From Loxodes magnus (lineage: Eukaryota; Ciliophora; Karyorelictea; Loxodida; Loxodidae): a stretch of 64,000 bases of DNA. The notes under the pieces were generated by a model. It was not told the DNA's origin and searched no databases. It worked only from the letters and a program-made list of their open reading frames with translations. Position 1 is the first letter of the stretch; each line of letters starts with the position of its first letter. The position numbers and the translations under genes are program-made. Below, one piece after another: positions 11,105-25,197 of the stretch. The stretch covers positions 434,001-498,000 of the forward strand of contig CAMPDV010000147.1 in NCBI GenBank assembly GCA_946699065.1. The letters are read 5' to 3'.

Positions 11105-12636
11105 ATTCCTTATGAAAATAAACTCTTAGCTAAAATTAATAATATATACAATTATTTTAGCATTATATAGTTAAGAAAATATATTAGACTTTTTCCTTTA
11201 AATTTATTAAGGAATTATAATATATTAATATAAGGCCTTTAAAAATACATTATATCATAAATTTTAATACTTATAAATACTTAAAAACGAAAACTAAGAA
11301 GAAACTGATTCTAAATGAATTTAAATATGCATAAGTAATCAAATTTTAGTATTAGGTAAATAATAAATAAATTCTAATTTTTTGATTATTCTATCTTAGG
11401 TAGTTAATGAAGTTAAGCTTGTGCTTTTATTATTATAAGCCTTCTATAATTTTCTCATATATTAGTTTATTAGAAATTTTATGTTGATTTTATTATATTA
11501 ACTATTAAGTAAGCTATACATGTGCTATTAGTTCTAGATTAATAGCTATTTATACTTAAAAGTAGTTGTTATAAACTTAATAGGTAAACAAGCTACTTTT
11601 AAAAGAAGAAATTAAATAAACTTATTTAATAAGACCTTTAATATTAATCTATCAAATTAAGATTCTTAAACTAAGAACCATTGAACTAGAAAATTGGAAT
11701 ACTTCAAGCAAATGCTAAGTAAAGGAAATATAAAACATTTTAGAAATGTATTAAATTTTTTTAAGAAAGTAAACATTTTTTCCATAGCAAATAGTATTCA
11801 ATGAGCATAGCAGTTAATATAAATGCATAGAATCATTTTTCCTCTAGATAAACTTTTATTTTTTGAATATAATTGGTTAAAGCATAAAATTTAATTAGAC
11901 TTTAAGAATCCTATTAATATATTTTATTATTTTCATAAAATTGTGCTTTTTTAAATAAGGTACTAAATTAAAAATAGATTTTGTATTAAACTAAATAGTA
12001 AAGGTAGAAATTATTTGTGAAGGTATTTATTTAAATGTTTTATATTTTTATTAAAGCTTCATTAATTGAAATATTCTTCTTTTGTAAATTTATATTGCTT
12101 TCTATCTTATTTATCCAGGCTTTTATTAATTATCAAATGTTCATAAATTGGTTTGATATTATGGCTATGTTAAAATCATTTATTAAGGTGAAAATTTAAA
12201 TTTTATTAAATTTGATGGAATTATTATTTTAAATTATTTCAGTATTTTAAACAATTTTTATTTATTATTCACTTATTTTATTGATAATTAATTAAATAAT
12301 AAAAACGAGCAAGTAATTTTATTTGAGATGTTTTATAAAAATTAATTATTTTTTATTTTTTAAGAATTTTTAATCTGGTATGTATGTTCAATTGATTAAG
12401 CTTTGCAAAATCTTTGAATTGTTTTCCAAATTTTATAATTAATAATTTATATAATTTTGTCCTATTTTAGATAACTAATAATTTTAAGATTCTTTATTGA
12501 AGACACATTATTCATCGCATCTACAATTATTGTTCTATTAACTTTGAAGATGGTTATTTCTTTATAATAGATAGAATAATAGTTTCTATTTAATAATAAA
12601 ACATATTTATAACATTCATTAATAATATATTTAGTA
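11105..12636. other. AT-rich intergenic region
   Basis: No supported gene. Confidence 0.5.
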
Positions 12637-12708
12637 AGCGGGGTAGCGCAGTGGAAGCGCGCTGGGCCCATAACCCAGAGGTCGGTAGATCGAAACTACT
12701 CCTCGCTA
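12637..12708 (+). tRNA. Initiator tRNA-Met (CAT)
   Basis: A 72-nt cloverleaf starting with A at position 1 and with three consecutive G-C pairs at the base of the anticodon stem (GGG CCCATAA CCC). The T arm TAGATCGAAAC has A at the positions typical of eukaryotic initiator tRNA. Acceptor arms are AGCGGGG/CCTCGCT with A as discriminator. A T run follows. A weaker copy is at 30732 and a decayed one at 21899. Confidence 0.95.
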
Positions 12709-13650
12709 CTTTTATATACTTAATTTTAATATATACTATAATTGAATCTAAAGTCTATCTAAATTTTAATAAAGCTTTATATTGTGTTTCTCAAATAATA
12801 ATCAAACTTTATATCATATGATTTAATTTAATATTCTTTGTTACAACTTAAATAAAGAGTATTTTATTCTAATAGAGTGTTATTTCTGGCTAATATAAAT
12901 AAGAGAAGATATTTGTTAAATTCCTCCAATTTACTCCTATTTAAAAGCTGGTATAGTATTCACCTTGCTAAAGTTTTCTTTTATCATTTTTTATCCTTAA
13001 AATCATTTGCTATCTATTATTTACAAAAATATTTTGATTATTTTTAATTCTCTTAGTTATGAAAATTTATTAAAAATACCAACACACTATTCATCATCCT
13101 TCTTGGAATTAGAACTACGTTAAGAAATTGATAATTGCATACTTGGATCATAATTAAAAAATTATTTATATAGTTATAAAATAATTAAATGTTTTTAAGT
13201 GAAAAGCTAGCTTAAATTTTTAACTTTACTATTAAATAATTTTATTTTTACTAAGCTAATAATAAAAGATATATTAATTTTTTAATTTATTTAGGTTTTT
13301 CATGCTTATAATACTTCTATTTTATCAAAGATATATTAAGCAAATAAGATGATAATTTTTATTTTATATTTAAATTTAATTGTTTTAAAACAAATTAGAA
13401 GGTATTTTCAAGAGAAATTAAGGAAATATTTAGAAATAAAAATTAATTCACTATTTTTTTAATTTTAAACATTGCAAATTACTAATATGTTTTAGAATAT
13501 TTATATATCAATGCTTTTTAGCAAAAGACCATGCTAAATTAAGTGGTTAGATTTACTCAAGAATTAAAAACTCTTTTATAATTTGATATTTTAGATATCA
13601 AAAAAGAATAAAAATAGAAAATTTTAAATTTTATAATAAATAAATAAATT
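12709..13650. other. AT-rich intergenic region
   Basis: No gene seen. The last 30 bases are the (ATTT)n-like tail of the minus-strand retroposon that follows. Confidence 0.5.
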
Positions 13651-14128
13651 TGATTATAGAGCGCGTAGTACTCTCATTGGTGCGCAGCTCTTTAAAAAAT
13701 GTTTCATACTGACAAGAATGTTTGTTACTGATAAAATTATCAGATACTGATAAACCTTGTTCAATACTGGTATAATTATTCAGTACTGATAAAAATGTTT
13801 TATACTGATATAATTTTAGAATACTCGTAATCTTTAATACTTGCTGGAGGTACAAGGACATGGCAGGATTGTGTCTCATTGCATCACCAAAGCAGAGGAC
13901 GACACGTGTCAATTATGGGTACTTAAATTCCCCACCTCTGATGAAGCTCGCAATATTATTTCTTTTTCGTTCCAGAATTAAAAATAAACGAAACCAGTGC
14001 CGAAGGTCTAAGAATCTTATGTCTCGAGGCCAAACCAAAGCAGAGGAAGACATAAAGTCGATTATGGGTACTTAACTTCCCCAACCTCTGATGAAGACGA
14101 CCTTGTTGTTCACCTTCGAACGATGAGC
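13651..14128 (-). mobile_element. Hairpin-tailed SINE-like retroposon, type I, with internal duplication
   Basis: Inverted copy of the element at 6088-6425, sharing both ends and the central block. On the minus strand the 3' hairpin (13659-13690) is followed by an ATTT-repeat tail (about 13,622-13,650). It is about 140 bp longer than the other copy because the central block has been duplicated. The minus strand is open for about 90 codons through the body, but no known domain is visible. Confidence 0.75.
13876..14097. repeat. Imperfect tandem duplication inside the SINE-like element
   Basis: The block beginning near CACCAAAGCAGAGGACGACA and ending in CCCCACCTCTGATGAAG (about 13,886-13,945) recurs at about 14,032-14,097 with several substitutions. 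The copy at 6088-6425 has the block once. Confidence 0.75.
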
Positions 14129-16709
14129 AAAGCAATTTAATATATATAATAAAATTTTAAAAGATTTAAGCAATTAATATAAATATATGAGAGATTCAAA
14201 GAATTAGAGCATAAGATAGATTGATATTTCAATATATTTTAGTGTAAATAATAAAAAATAATTTAAAAGCTTAGCATAAATACATTTTTAATTACATCTA
14301 ATAAAATCGTAATTCTAATAAGCATACATTTGTCTAACTAACAATAATTAAAACTTATGCAAATTTTAATTATTTTTATATAATTTTAACTCATTTAAAG
14401 TTACTAGATTATTTATATCTCAGTATTAAATCTAAATTTATTAATTTTATATCAAACTATTTATGTTTAATTAAATCTCTTTTTAGTAAAAATATTTTAA
14501 ATCATATTTCTCTTTAGAAAAATTTAATAAAATAATTTTTTTAATTAAAATGTATTAAAATTAAAAAATCTCATAAAAAGATTTGAAAATGAAATTTTAG
14601 CTCATAAAAATAAAAATAATATATTAAATAATTTAATTTCAATAATAAATAGGATTTAGGTAAAATATTTATTTTTATTATAGACTTATTTATATTACAT
14701 TAAATAAGAAAAAAATCTATTAAAATTTATTTAAAACAAAATAAAATAATTGTAAACAAATATCTTAATTTAGATAGTTTTTTAATTTATAATACAGTTT
14801 ATAGACTCTTAAATTATTATTATTTTAAATTTATTATTATTATTTTAATTATATTTGAAAAATATTAAAAATGATATGGTTATATAATTATTTAAATTAT
14901 GAAAAAATTAACTTTGTAATATAAATCTTTCTTAAACTAAATGTCTTAGAAAATTTTACTATTATAGCTATTAATTGATTAGATGCTATTAAATTTGCAA
15001 TTAATTAAGTAAATTATTAAACTAACTTTTTTTCTTTAATATATCTTTATTGTGTTATTTCAAGGTTTGCTAACCTTAAATCCGATTTATCACTAAATTT
15101 ATAACTTTTATATTTAAGTTTTTTATCTCTATTTTATTTGAATTTCCTTAAAAAAAGATAAGATTTATGCATAAACATATTATAAATATAACAATATGTT
15201 TATCTAGAAATAAAAAGATGATATTTGCTTAATTTAGTAGTTATATTGCATTAATTTTTATTATAAAAGTGTTAATAAATTTGATTATCTTTGCGTTATG
15301 CAAATATATTATATTCAAATTTCTCTAATTTTAATAAAATGCTTATTTCTTCAACTTTTAAATTAAAAAATTAGAATTTTTACTTTGTAAGTAATTTAAA
15401 GTAAGGTTTGATTAAGCTAGTTGCTTGTATGAGAAATAGATTAAGATTTCATTATAAAAATATATAGAGCATAAGTTTTTCATTTAGGGATAAAGAAAAT
15501 AAAAATAGAATAAATGTAAAGCAATATTTCTTAAACATATAGGCATGCTTTTTTCTATTTAGAAGCAAGTTTATTTCTATATTCTATAAAAAATGAAATA
15601 AAAAAAGAAGCTATTAAGAAATGATATTAAGATATAAACAAAATATTAATCTATAATTAAAAAAATTACTAGTTTAGCAGCAAAAAGAAATAAAGCTAAT
15701 ACTAGGAAATTTTATGTAAGTTATTTCTTAAAGATTAGACAGATTGTTGATCTATCTAAATTAAATTTAAAGAAAAAATATTTTTTATGCTGTTTATCTC
15801 CTATGGAAATAATTTTAAGTGCTTAACTTTAAAATGGAATGGCTTAGAAAAATAAAATAATCTAAATTTATTTCGCGTATAAGAATTTAATTAAAACAAC
15901 TTTAGGGTAAAAAGTAGGCTTACTCTAAGTATCGATACAGTCTATATTACTCAAGCGTCATAAGATTTTCAAATTTATATACCAAAGCACGCTAAGTTTT
16001 ATTGAATTCCTTTTTAAGAAGGAGAATATAAGTTTATGAAATTCTCTTTTAATATTAGGATATTAAGCTTATCTATCAACATAATATTCCACTTAATAAA
16101 AACTAAAAAATAAGTCTAAATTATATCAATAATATAAGAATCTTTTATAAAGTGCACAATTTTAATCTTAAAGTAGCTTTCTCGGTAAGTCAAATTTAAA
16201 CTTTTTGCTGATATGTTCTACTTTAATTTTTAACCTTCAATTATTTGCTAATTATTTAACTTAAAACTAAGAAAACTTAGAATAAAGACATGAAAGAAAT
16301 AATATAGAAATGTAGAATATCTAGCAAAGATAAAATTAAGAGACATATGAATTATTATTATAACTTGAAATGAGTGAAACTATTAATTTAATTAAAGTTC
16401 TTTTATCATAGAAATTTATAAGCCTAATAAAGTATAAGACTCAAAGAGGTAATATTCTTACTAAAGAAATTAGAGTTGTATAATCTTAGTTGATGTGATT
16501 TGAGCAACATATTGTCTTCATATTAATTTGCAAAGACTATTATTTAATAGTTTAAAAAACTCTTCCTATTTGTTAAAGATTTTATTGAGAATCACTATAA
16601 TTTTATAATTTGCTTAAGTTTAAAATTATTTCCATATAGATTTGAAATAAATTATAAAGGATCAAGCTTTAATTTTAAGTATTTAACTTAAAGATATAAA
16701 GAAAATAAC
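14129..16709. other. AT-rich intergenic region
   Basis: No supported coding or RNA gene. The region just upstream of 16,710 presumably holds the promoter of the receptor gene, but no motif stands out. Confidence 0.5.
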
Positions 16710-19700
16710 ATGGCTTAGTCAATCATTTTGTTAAATGTAATTACTTGCTTAGCTTGTTCTTTAACTATAAGTGTTTTTTATAGTGACTAAACTAACTAAA
16801 TAGCACATCAATAAGTGGTAGAAACTCTGCGGAAGAAATTTGAAGCTTAAGTTTGATAGTAAGCTATTGTCAGATTTGAAGATGCTTTCCCAGCAGTATA
16901 AGATACGAAGCTTAACTATTTTGCGAGTTTAGTAGTTGATATAACTTAGAATTAAATACTAACTTTCTGAATTTCAAAAGCATGTAATAAAGAATAATTA
17001 ATTCACTTAGTAATCGGGCAATAAGAGTTTAGAAAGCTAGGAGATTATTCCATATTCACGGATCCTGATCAAAATCAAGAAGCATAAGTGATTTTAATTC
17101 TATTAAATAATTTCAATTGAAAAAGAGTAGGACTCTTTCAAAGCGTGGATTTTAATAAATTTCAATAGAGCTTTTACAAAAGTGAGAAATTAGATTCTGT
17201 TCTAAACTACATAGTTCCTAAAAATATAAATGTTAAGCAAAAAGTATCTTATTTTGGAGAGATGCTTAAGTCTTATGGAATTAGCATTCTTGTTTTCTAA
17301 GCCTAGGGGAATTAATTAGAAACGTTGATACAAATAGCGGAGTCTTAGCATTTCTATTCTAAAGGTTATTAATGAATTTTTGGGTAAAGCGCTTTTTTTG
17401 AAATTTATAGGAAAATTTAAATTCAAAAAAATTTATACTAAGGGGCATTATTTATTTCATCTGGGTTGTTTGCCTCTTAAGAATAACTTCAAATAGACTC
17501 TTTTGAACGAATTTTTACATAGATATATTAGTTTTTAAACAACCCTCGGAAAAACGTATCAATTTAGGAATTTTGATAATAAGAAATAATTAAGCCAAAC
17601 AATTTTAAGATATACAATTCATAGGAGGATCATGTTAAAGAAGTTGGCTAAATTTGTATAGACACTAAAACTATTCTATGAAAAGAAGAATTATTATTCA
17701 TTGGGAATGCTAATACTCCTCCTTTTGATAAAGTATCAATTGATCTGTTTTATATATCAAGACTTTTAAATGCAGATCAAGAAGAATCAGCTTTATAAAA
17801 AGATGTAATTAGAGGTGCAGAATTAGGGTTTCTAGAAATAAATAAGAGAGATGATATTTTACCTAATTTTATTATAAATCCAAATGGTTATGAACTGGGA
17901 AATAGTGGATGAGATTAAGAATTTGCTGAGTAGTAATACCAAAAACATAATGGGTAGTTTGGAGTTGGAATGCTTGGACCATATTCTTCATGAATGACTT
18001 AGAACTGATTATAGCTTTTATATAGTCATAATAATTACATTCCTGTGGTAGGAGCATTGACAACAAGTGCGCTTTTGTCAAATAAATCTGCCTTTCCAAA
18101 TTTCGTAAGAATGATATATTCAGACGCTTATATGTCGTATCTTCAAGTCAGAGTTATATAGATTTATCAATGGAAGAAAATAGCAATCTTATATTCTTCT
18201 AACAAGTGAGCTAAAGACTTAGGACTTAGCATTATATAAGAAGCATTAAGATGAGGAATAGAGATTGGAAATCCAGAAAATATGAGAGAATATGAAGTAG
18301 ATGAATTAAACATCAAAGATTAAAATTGAAAACCTATGGTAGAGGCATTTTAAAGGAGTAGAGCTAGGATCGGCATTTGTGTATGCTTTTAATATGATGC
18401 TTATAACTATATTTTCCCTTATTTATATGATTTAGGTGCAAGAGCCGGGGATTGAGTTTGACTAGCTAATGAGTGAATAGTTTCTGATTGAATAGAGCAA
18501 GCTTATACTAATAAGAATTGAGAAAAAAGTTTAGAGGTAATTAAAGGAGCATTATCTTACAGCCCTTCTTCTTTCAGAGGTGAATATGGAGAATACGTTA
18601 AAAGAGAACATTTGAAATAATTTGGAAACGAACCTTATTGATTAACGTGCTTTAATTATGACGCTGCCCTCTTCCTTGGAAGTGCTTTAGATTATTAAAT
18701 TAAAAATGGATAAAACTATTAAGATAATTAAAGTACTAATAATGCATTAAGAAGTATAAAAGTAATTGGATGTACAGGAAAAATTTCAATAGAAAAAAAT
18801 TCGAATGATCCAAATCTTAAAATCTACGACATTATAAACATAAGAAATGATAATCAAAAAAATATATGAAAGGATTAAATTATAGGCACCTTTTGTGCTA
18901 CATGCTCACTAGTAATATCACTTGATAAAGAAGTAATTTGAGGAGACGGAAAGACAAAAATTCCAAAAGATTATATAGAAGATATAAATTGCCCTTTTAG
19001 ATCTAGAGATATTACTAGATTTAAAAAAGGAGAAAATCTTGTTTACGTCATAAATTCATTATGAGTATTCTTAACAGCTTTTTTCCTCTTTTTAAGCTAC
19101 AGAAAATGAAAAAAGTTAGAAATATAGTAAATAAATGAAACCTAAGAAATGACTTTTACCGATGGCTTACAAATATTAATTTTAATAATCTAGTAGATAT
19201 AATACCTTTCAATAGGAACGAATCTACAATACATTAGTGAAGATATTTAAAATTTTGTTGCCCTTTTTAAATTCGATATGTATCCCTTTTATGACTCGAA
19301 TAGGAATATGTTTGAATAAATATTCTATTTGATGATTTCTATTTCAGTTTTATGAAACATTTTATTGATACTTTTAATTTTGAGAATTGAAGAGAAAATT
19401 AAATCAAGTCTTGTTAAGGCTATAATGACAGAATCATTTTATGCTCTACCTATATTAGGATCAATAAGCATAGTTCCAGTATTTTATACTATTAGTGAAA
19501 TATATAGATGTGTTGAAGCTGTTGACATTGATAAAAATGGAGCTTTAGAATATAAAGAAAGTTTCTTAGAGAGAAACTGCTAAATAAAATGCTGAAAAAA
19601 TGAGCATTTAAACTATATCATCTGCGGCACAATATGTCTATTCTTTTATACCTTATCAATCAGCTTCTTCAAGCCATTAGTTTAATAAATTTAAATAGAA

Positions 19701-20384
19701 ACTTCTATTAAACAGTCAGTTGGCCATATAACTTTATAAACTTTCTTTTATGTTTTTTCTATAATGTTACAACAATCACTAGGCAAGTTAAGCGAAGAAT
19801 CATATTCAATAGTATATGCAATAATTTTTGCTTCATTTTCAATAGTTTCAATAAAGATAACTCCTTTTAATTATGGAAGAATAAATTGTATATAGAGAGG
19901 TTTTTACTTTCTAATAACTTGAATAAATTTCCTTTCTATATTGAGTATGAAATTAGGAAAGAAGAAGGATATAATATGACTTATTCTGTTAATATGCAAT
20001 GGGTTTATAATAATTATAGTAGCATTAATAATAATGTACAAATGATATCCAAAATACCTTTACAGAAAAAGATAAGATAACACTCTTTGGTTTAGATTCG
20101 CGTTCAGATTAAATGGAAATATTAGGATTCTTAAAGAAATATTTAAATAGTAGTAAAATTAAAGAATATCTATTAACTATAAAACCTTAAACTGGTTGGA
20201 AACTTCATAAGATTTATCAGATATGCATTTAGAAGAAAGAAAGGAAAAAGCTAATAGTTAAATACAAGCTAAAAATTAGTAAAATTAATCTGATTCCATC
20301 ACTAGAGAAAATGACTAAACCAACTTATAAAGTATAACTAATGAAAAAAATCATTAAAGGTATAATTTTATATTTTAGGTCTGA
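16710..20384 (+). CDS. Receptor-like multi-pass membrane protein with periplasmic-binding-type ectodomain
   Basis: One uninterrupted frame of 1,224 codons. The N-terminus is a signal peptide (MAQSIILLNVITCLACSLTI). Residues about 30-775 resemble the type I periplasmic-binding / receptor ligand-binding fold used by class C GPCRs and guanylyl-cyclase receptors; this is judged from overall pattern, such as the NYIFPYLYDLG and CFNYDAALFLGSALD segments. From about residue 778 follow eight or nine hydrophobic helices to about 1,115, then a polar Gln-rich tail of about 110 residues. A canonical EF-hand loop D-x-D-x-N-G-x-L-E-x-x-E lies at residues 939-950, between hydrophobic segments. Trp is often TGA; the last sense TGA (20043) is 113 codons before the stop at 20382. 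A role in sensing an external ligand is inferred. Confidence 0.8.
19524..19559 (+). other. EF-hand calcium-binding loop within the receptor-like gene
   Basis: Encodes DIDKNGALEYKE, with acidic or amide side chains at positions 1, 3 and 5, Gly at 6, a hydrophobic residue at 8 and Glu at 12. It lies between predicted membrane helices. Confidence 0.75.
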
Positions 20385-21898
20385 TCATTTAGCGAATGAC
20401 TAGATTAAAAATGCATATAATGAAAACATATAACCTTTAGAAAGTTTAGAAGTAATGAGCATAAAGCAAAATTTATGAAACAAACAAAAAACTTTTAATT
20501 TTAATTATATATACAAAAAAGTTTAAATAAAGATAAAGATTTTAATATTTGTTTTGAGAATTATTTTTATAAAATATTTTTTTAATTACAAACTAGATAA
20601 AAATTAAATTAGATAAAATAAATCTTCATATGAAATTAAAGCAAATAAGAAATATAAATCACTATAGATACAAATAATAATAAATTTAATCATCTTAATT
20701 ATTTAATTAAAAAGAATCAATCTAGAATTAAGAAATTAAAATATAACATTGCATAATTTCTAAATATCTATTATACTGATACTTATGAAATTTTATAATC
20801 ATAATCTTTAAGAATAATTTTTCAATAAAATAATTTAAATAATTTAATGGTGGAGAAAAGACTAACAAAATCTATTAAATATAATATTTTTTATATATTC
20901 AAATTAATAATTTTTGAATGGTTCTTTATCTAATAAAATTTAGAAGTTAGTGAAATGATAAAAAATCTAAAATTATATAAATAAAATAAAATATTTAATT
21001 AAATTAAAACAAATGTTTTAAATATTAAATAAAAAGTATTAGTTTCATATAATAATAATTTTTCTTTATTATAAACTTTTTTTTTAATTGGTGAAATTAA
21101 AAAATACCATATTACTATTTTAATATTTTTATATTTGACTAATTTTATTAAATTACTAAATAGATATTTTCTAATATTATTTAAGTAAATAATTTCATAA
21201 TAAAATTTATTTATTTGTTTATTTGTATGTAATCAGGATTAAATTTTGCACAAAATTATATATCGAAAATTTATTCTATAATTTATAACTCCCATTTAAA
21301 GAAAAAGATATAAAGTTTCTAAAATAGACTTAAATATCATAAGAAATAAAATTTAAACCATTTTAAGAAATGAATCTATATTTGATTTAGTTAAATCTTG
21401 ATTTATAGATTCTATTTATTTGAGAAATTATAAAAAGAAAATCGTAAGTTTAATTTAAAAATTATGGTTAAAAAAGCAAAAGTTTTTTTTAAAGAGAAAC
21501 TTTTTTCTTAACTTTTAATACAAAAATTAAAAAATTAATAAAATACCTCCTGAAAAAGGAATTATATCAACTACAAAATTTATTAAGATATCTTAAATTT
21601 AATTAAATTTACTATTTAGCCAATCTCAGTGAATAAGTCAAGTATTATTAACCGATATTACTCGCTAGTTTAAATCAATTATTTAAGTTTCTAAGTCTTA
21701 ATATTTTCTAAATTTTTAATTACTTACTTAAATTCTTAAATTATAAAATAAATATTAGCCATAACTAGATAATTAAAGAAAAATAATAATTGTATCTGTT
21801 TATTTTTGCTTATCATTCACTATTTTTATTTATTTTTATAGTGATATAAATTTATTTTTATTTCGTTTTCTTTTAAATCAACCTTTAATAAATAAAAG
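20385..21898. other. AT-rich intergenic region
   Basis: 3' flank of the receptor gene. Further in-frame TGA codons occur at 20394 and 20418, so readthrough past the first stop would still end soon. Confidence 0.5.
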
Positions 21899-21969
21899 GA
21901 TAGAGTAACGTAGTCAAAACAAGGTGAGGACATAATCCAATACCGTTAGATCAAAGTTACTCTTTGCTA
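21899..21969 (+). pseudogene. Decayed initiator tRNA-Met
   Basis: Aligns end to end with the initiator tRNA at 12637. It keeps the CATAA anticodon loop, TAGATC in the T arm, the GCTA end and a following T run. The acceptor, D and anticodon stems carry many mismatches, so it cannot fold normally. Confidence 0.8.
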
Positions 21970-24102
21970 CTTTTTAATAATAAAAGAAGAGAAAAAAAGA
22001 ATTACAATTTTATTAACAATTCTGTTTATCATATTTGCTATAAGCAAATTATATAGATTTAATATTTTAAAAGCAATCATAACTATTTATTTATATATAA
22101 TCTCCTTTTTTGCGAGTATTAAGTTTTCACTTTTATTGATTTAACTTAAATTAAAATAGAAGTTATCAAATATTTAATTGTATTCTTAAGCAAAGCTTTT
22201 GCTTCTTTTTTAAATTTTATATTATTTAAATAAATAAATTATAGTCTAAATAAACTTTAATTTTATTATCATTAAATTTCACTTGTATATTATCTCTTAC
22301 ATTTCCTTCAGAAATATATTGCTTCAAAATTTCATAAAAAACATTAAAAGTACAACATTGATAATTATATAAAGCTCCTAATCTTGAATATGAGTAAATC
22401 AGAAAAATTACCTTTCATCATAAACCAAAAAATAATTATTCTATTATTTCTTTAAAATAGAAAAGCTAGAGTCTTCCATTTAATTAGTCAGGAAGGAATA
22501 AAAAATAAGAATAATAAGTTTTAAAGTATCTTTCTTTTTTTACAATATAATAAACTAGTTAATGCTTATTTAAAAAAGCTTAAATGATATTTAAAAGATA
22601 AGGTTTTTATTTTAAGATAAATCGTTAATCATTCAAAAATATTATTCCTTGACTGCTAGGTAAAATTTCTATGGTATGCTGAAAATGTAGGGAAATAAAT
22701 AACTAGCAAGTATAATGTCAATAGTAAATGTTAATAATAAAGAATAAGCTAAAAATAAGTTAGTTTTTTACTAAATTTTGAAGATTTCATTTAAATAATT
22801 AAGATTGTAAAATTTAAAATCATTAGTAGTCTAAGATAAAAAAAGCTATATTAGATAGTGTATAATCAGATAACTATATAAATTATATAAATTAAATAAT
22901 TTGTTATTTTTCGGAATTTTAATAAATTTAATATATAAAATAATAATTTAAATCTAAAAACTGGAAATAAAATTATATTTATAATTAATTTTATAATTTT
23001 ATTAGATAGAAAAAGAATCATTATTTTAAAAAAGTTTATTCACCTTAAAAAGATAATTTTTCCTAAGTTTATAAATAAAATTAAAAATACAATCTGTAAC
23101 TATTTTCTTTAATAAAGAAAAATTAATAAATAAATTAAAAAAATAGAATATATAAATAATGAGAGTATTAAATATAATATGAATAAAGTTCATATTATAT
23201 TTATGTATTTTTTAATTTCTATAAATAATAATAATATCATAATTTAAATAATCTATTATTCTTATAATTAATCTTAAATAAAAGTTGCATAATAATTTTT
23301 TGCCTAATATTTTGATAATTTTCTCTTATTTCTATAATAAAATGTTTCTAATTACAAATTTTAATAATTATAAACATAAGTTTAGATATATCAATTAATA
23401 GTTTAAATTAGTTAGCGTCAATCAGTTTTCGACTAAAATGAAATTATTGTTATTTAATCTTAAAAGCTATTTTATAATATTTAATTATATTTTTTAAATA
23501 TTACGAAATTATAATTAAATATAGGCTCAAATATTTCTGACTAAAAATAGAAGTTGCTCATATTAAAATTAAACGAATTTATGAATTCTAAAGAAGCAAT
23601 TTCTCTGTATACAATTATAATTAAATAAACTTAGTGGATTATAACCTTATAATAATAGCAATAAATAAATATTCAAAGTCATAATTTGATAAGTTAGTTC
23701 TTAATCTTTTAAGTAGACTAAACTTCCAGAAACTATAAAATATTTATCTTCTTTTAAGCATTTACAAGATTGTAACTAACCAGATTCCTATTCGTTTAAC
23801 TATCTAAAGACTGTAATAATTTAATTAAAATACTTATATTTACTATTTAAAAACTAAAATATCAGAACTTTTACTAAAATGGATAAAAATATGGATATAA
23901 TTAAACTTAACTTTAGTTAGCTGACATTAAAAATTTAGAAATAAGATTTAATTAATAAGCATATTAAATTATAAAGGCTTAAAAATATTTATTATTAAAC
24001 ATAATTTCGTTTAAATGTAAAGATTGGGCTAAAATAAAAGAAGTTAGTAGATAAAAGGATGTCATTTTTATAATAATTATTAATTAAATAAGTTATTTAT
24101 AA
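21970..24102. other. AT-rich intergenic region
   Basis: No supported gene. Confidence 0.5.
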
Positions 24103-25197
24103 ATGTAGTCAGCATATAAAACTTCTCAAGAAGTGTTAGGGGACAGAGCATGGACCATAGTTTCATAAAGTGAAGCAGATGCAGAGGCTTGGATGGTACC
24201 AAGACCTCAAATTGAAGTTGAAAAGATTTATATCAAGTTACCTCCTTTACTAGAGAACGAAGTTAGAATTAAAATGACTTGGGCTGGAATGTGTCATTCT
24301 GATGTTATGTTTGGCAAAAATGAATGGAATTTTCCTCTAAATGGATTGTATCCTTTAATTCCAGGACATGAAATTGTGGGTGTTGTTGAACAACTAGGAG
24401 AAAAAGCTTAAGCTAAATTCCAAATTGGATAAAATGTTGGCTTTGGTGTTATTAGAAGAACTTGTGGATCTTGCATTACTTGTTAAGAAGGTCTTGAGAA
24501 TGTATGTCCTAAAATTTAATGGACTTATCCTCCTCAAAGTGGAGGATATGCTTAGCGTTTCTAAGCTGATGCTGATTATTTTTATTCCATTCCTGAAGGA
24601 ATGGACGTATCAAGAGCAGCTCCACTCTTTTGCGCAGGAATTACTGTCTATAGTCCATTAAAAAGGTTTTTGAAATCTGGCTAAAAAGTTGCAATTGCAG
24701 GAATTGGTGGACTTGGACATTTAGCTCTTTACATGGCTGATAAAATTGCTCCAAACATTGAACTTACTGCTCTGTCGGGAAGACCAGAGAAAGAACAAGA
24801 ATGCTTATCTTTTGGAGCACATAAATTTTTAGTAACAAACGAAGAAAATGTAAAGGCTCACACAGGATATTTCGATTTTATTTTATTTGCAGCTTCTGGA
24901 GGAAAATTAACATAATATATCAGTATGTTAAAGCAAGGAGGAAGATTATGCTTTGTAGGAGTTCCTCCAGCAAACTAAGATCCAGGAATTTAATTATTCG
25001 ACCTTTTAAAAAATAAATCTATTTGTGGTTCAGGACTTGGTTCTAGAGAAGAAACAAGAGAAATGCTATAGCTTTGCGCAAAATATAACATTTACCCTAA
25101 ATGTGAATTTGTTCCTTATTCCAAAGTTGACTAGTTTATGGATAAGCTAGACAAAAGTGCAGCTAAGTATAGATATGTTATCGATTTCAGCCAATGA
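24103..25197 (+). CDS. Zinc-dependent alcohol dehydrogenase, cinnamyl-alcohol-dehydrogenase-like
   Basis: A 364-residue medium-chain dehydrogenase of normal family length. Catalytic zinc ligands are C64 (WAGMCHSD), H89-E90 (PGHE) and C177 ([11 protein letters not shown]). The structural zinc site C121-x2-C124-x2-C127-x7-C135 is intact. The Rossmann motif G-I-G-G-L-G spans 200-205. An SGRPEK segment after the second strand suggests NADP preference. It oxidises alcohols or, more likely in this subfamily, reduces aldehydes using NADPH, probably in the cytosol. The start is the first ATG. Gln is encoded by TAA/TAG in many places; Trp uses only TGG and TGA appears only as the stop. Codon usage is less AT-biased than neighbours, as expected for a well-expressed gene. 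Confidence 0.96.

Noticed and set aside
13645..13700. Shared GC-rich hairpin as a tRNA-derived SINE head with a polymerase III promoter
   Set aside because: The tails and ORF direction place the hairpin at the 3' end of the elements, and no box A or box B pair is recognisable in it.
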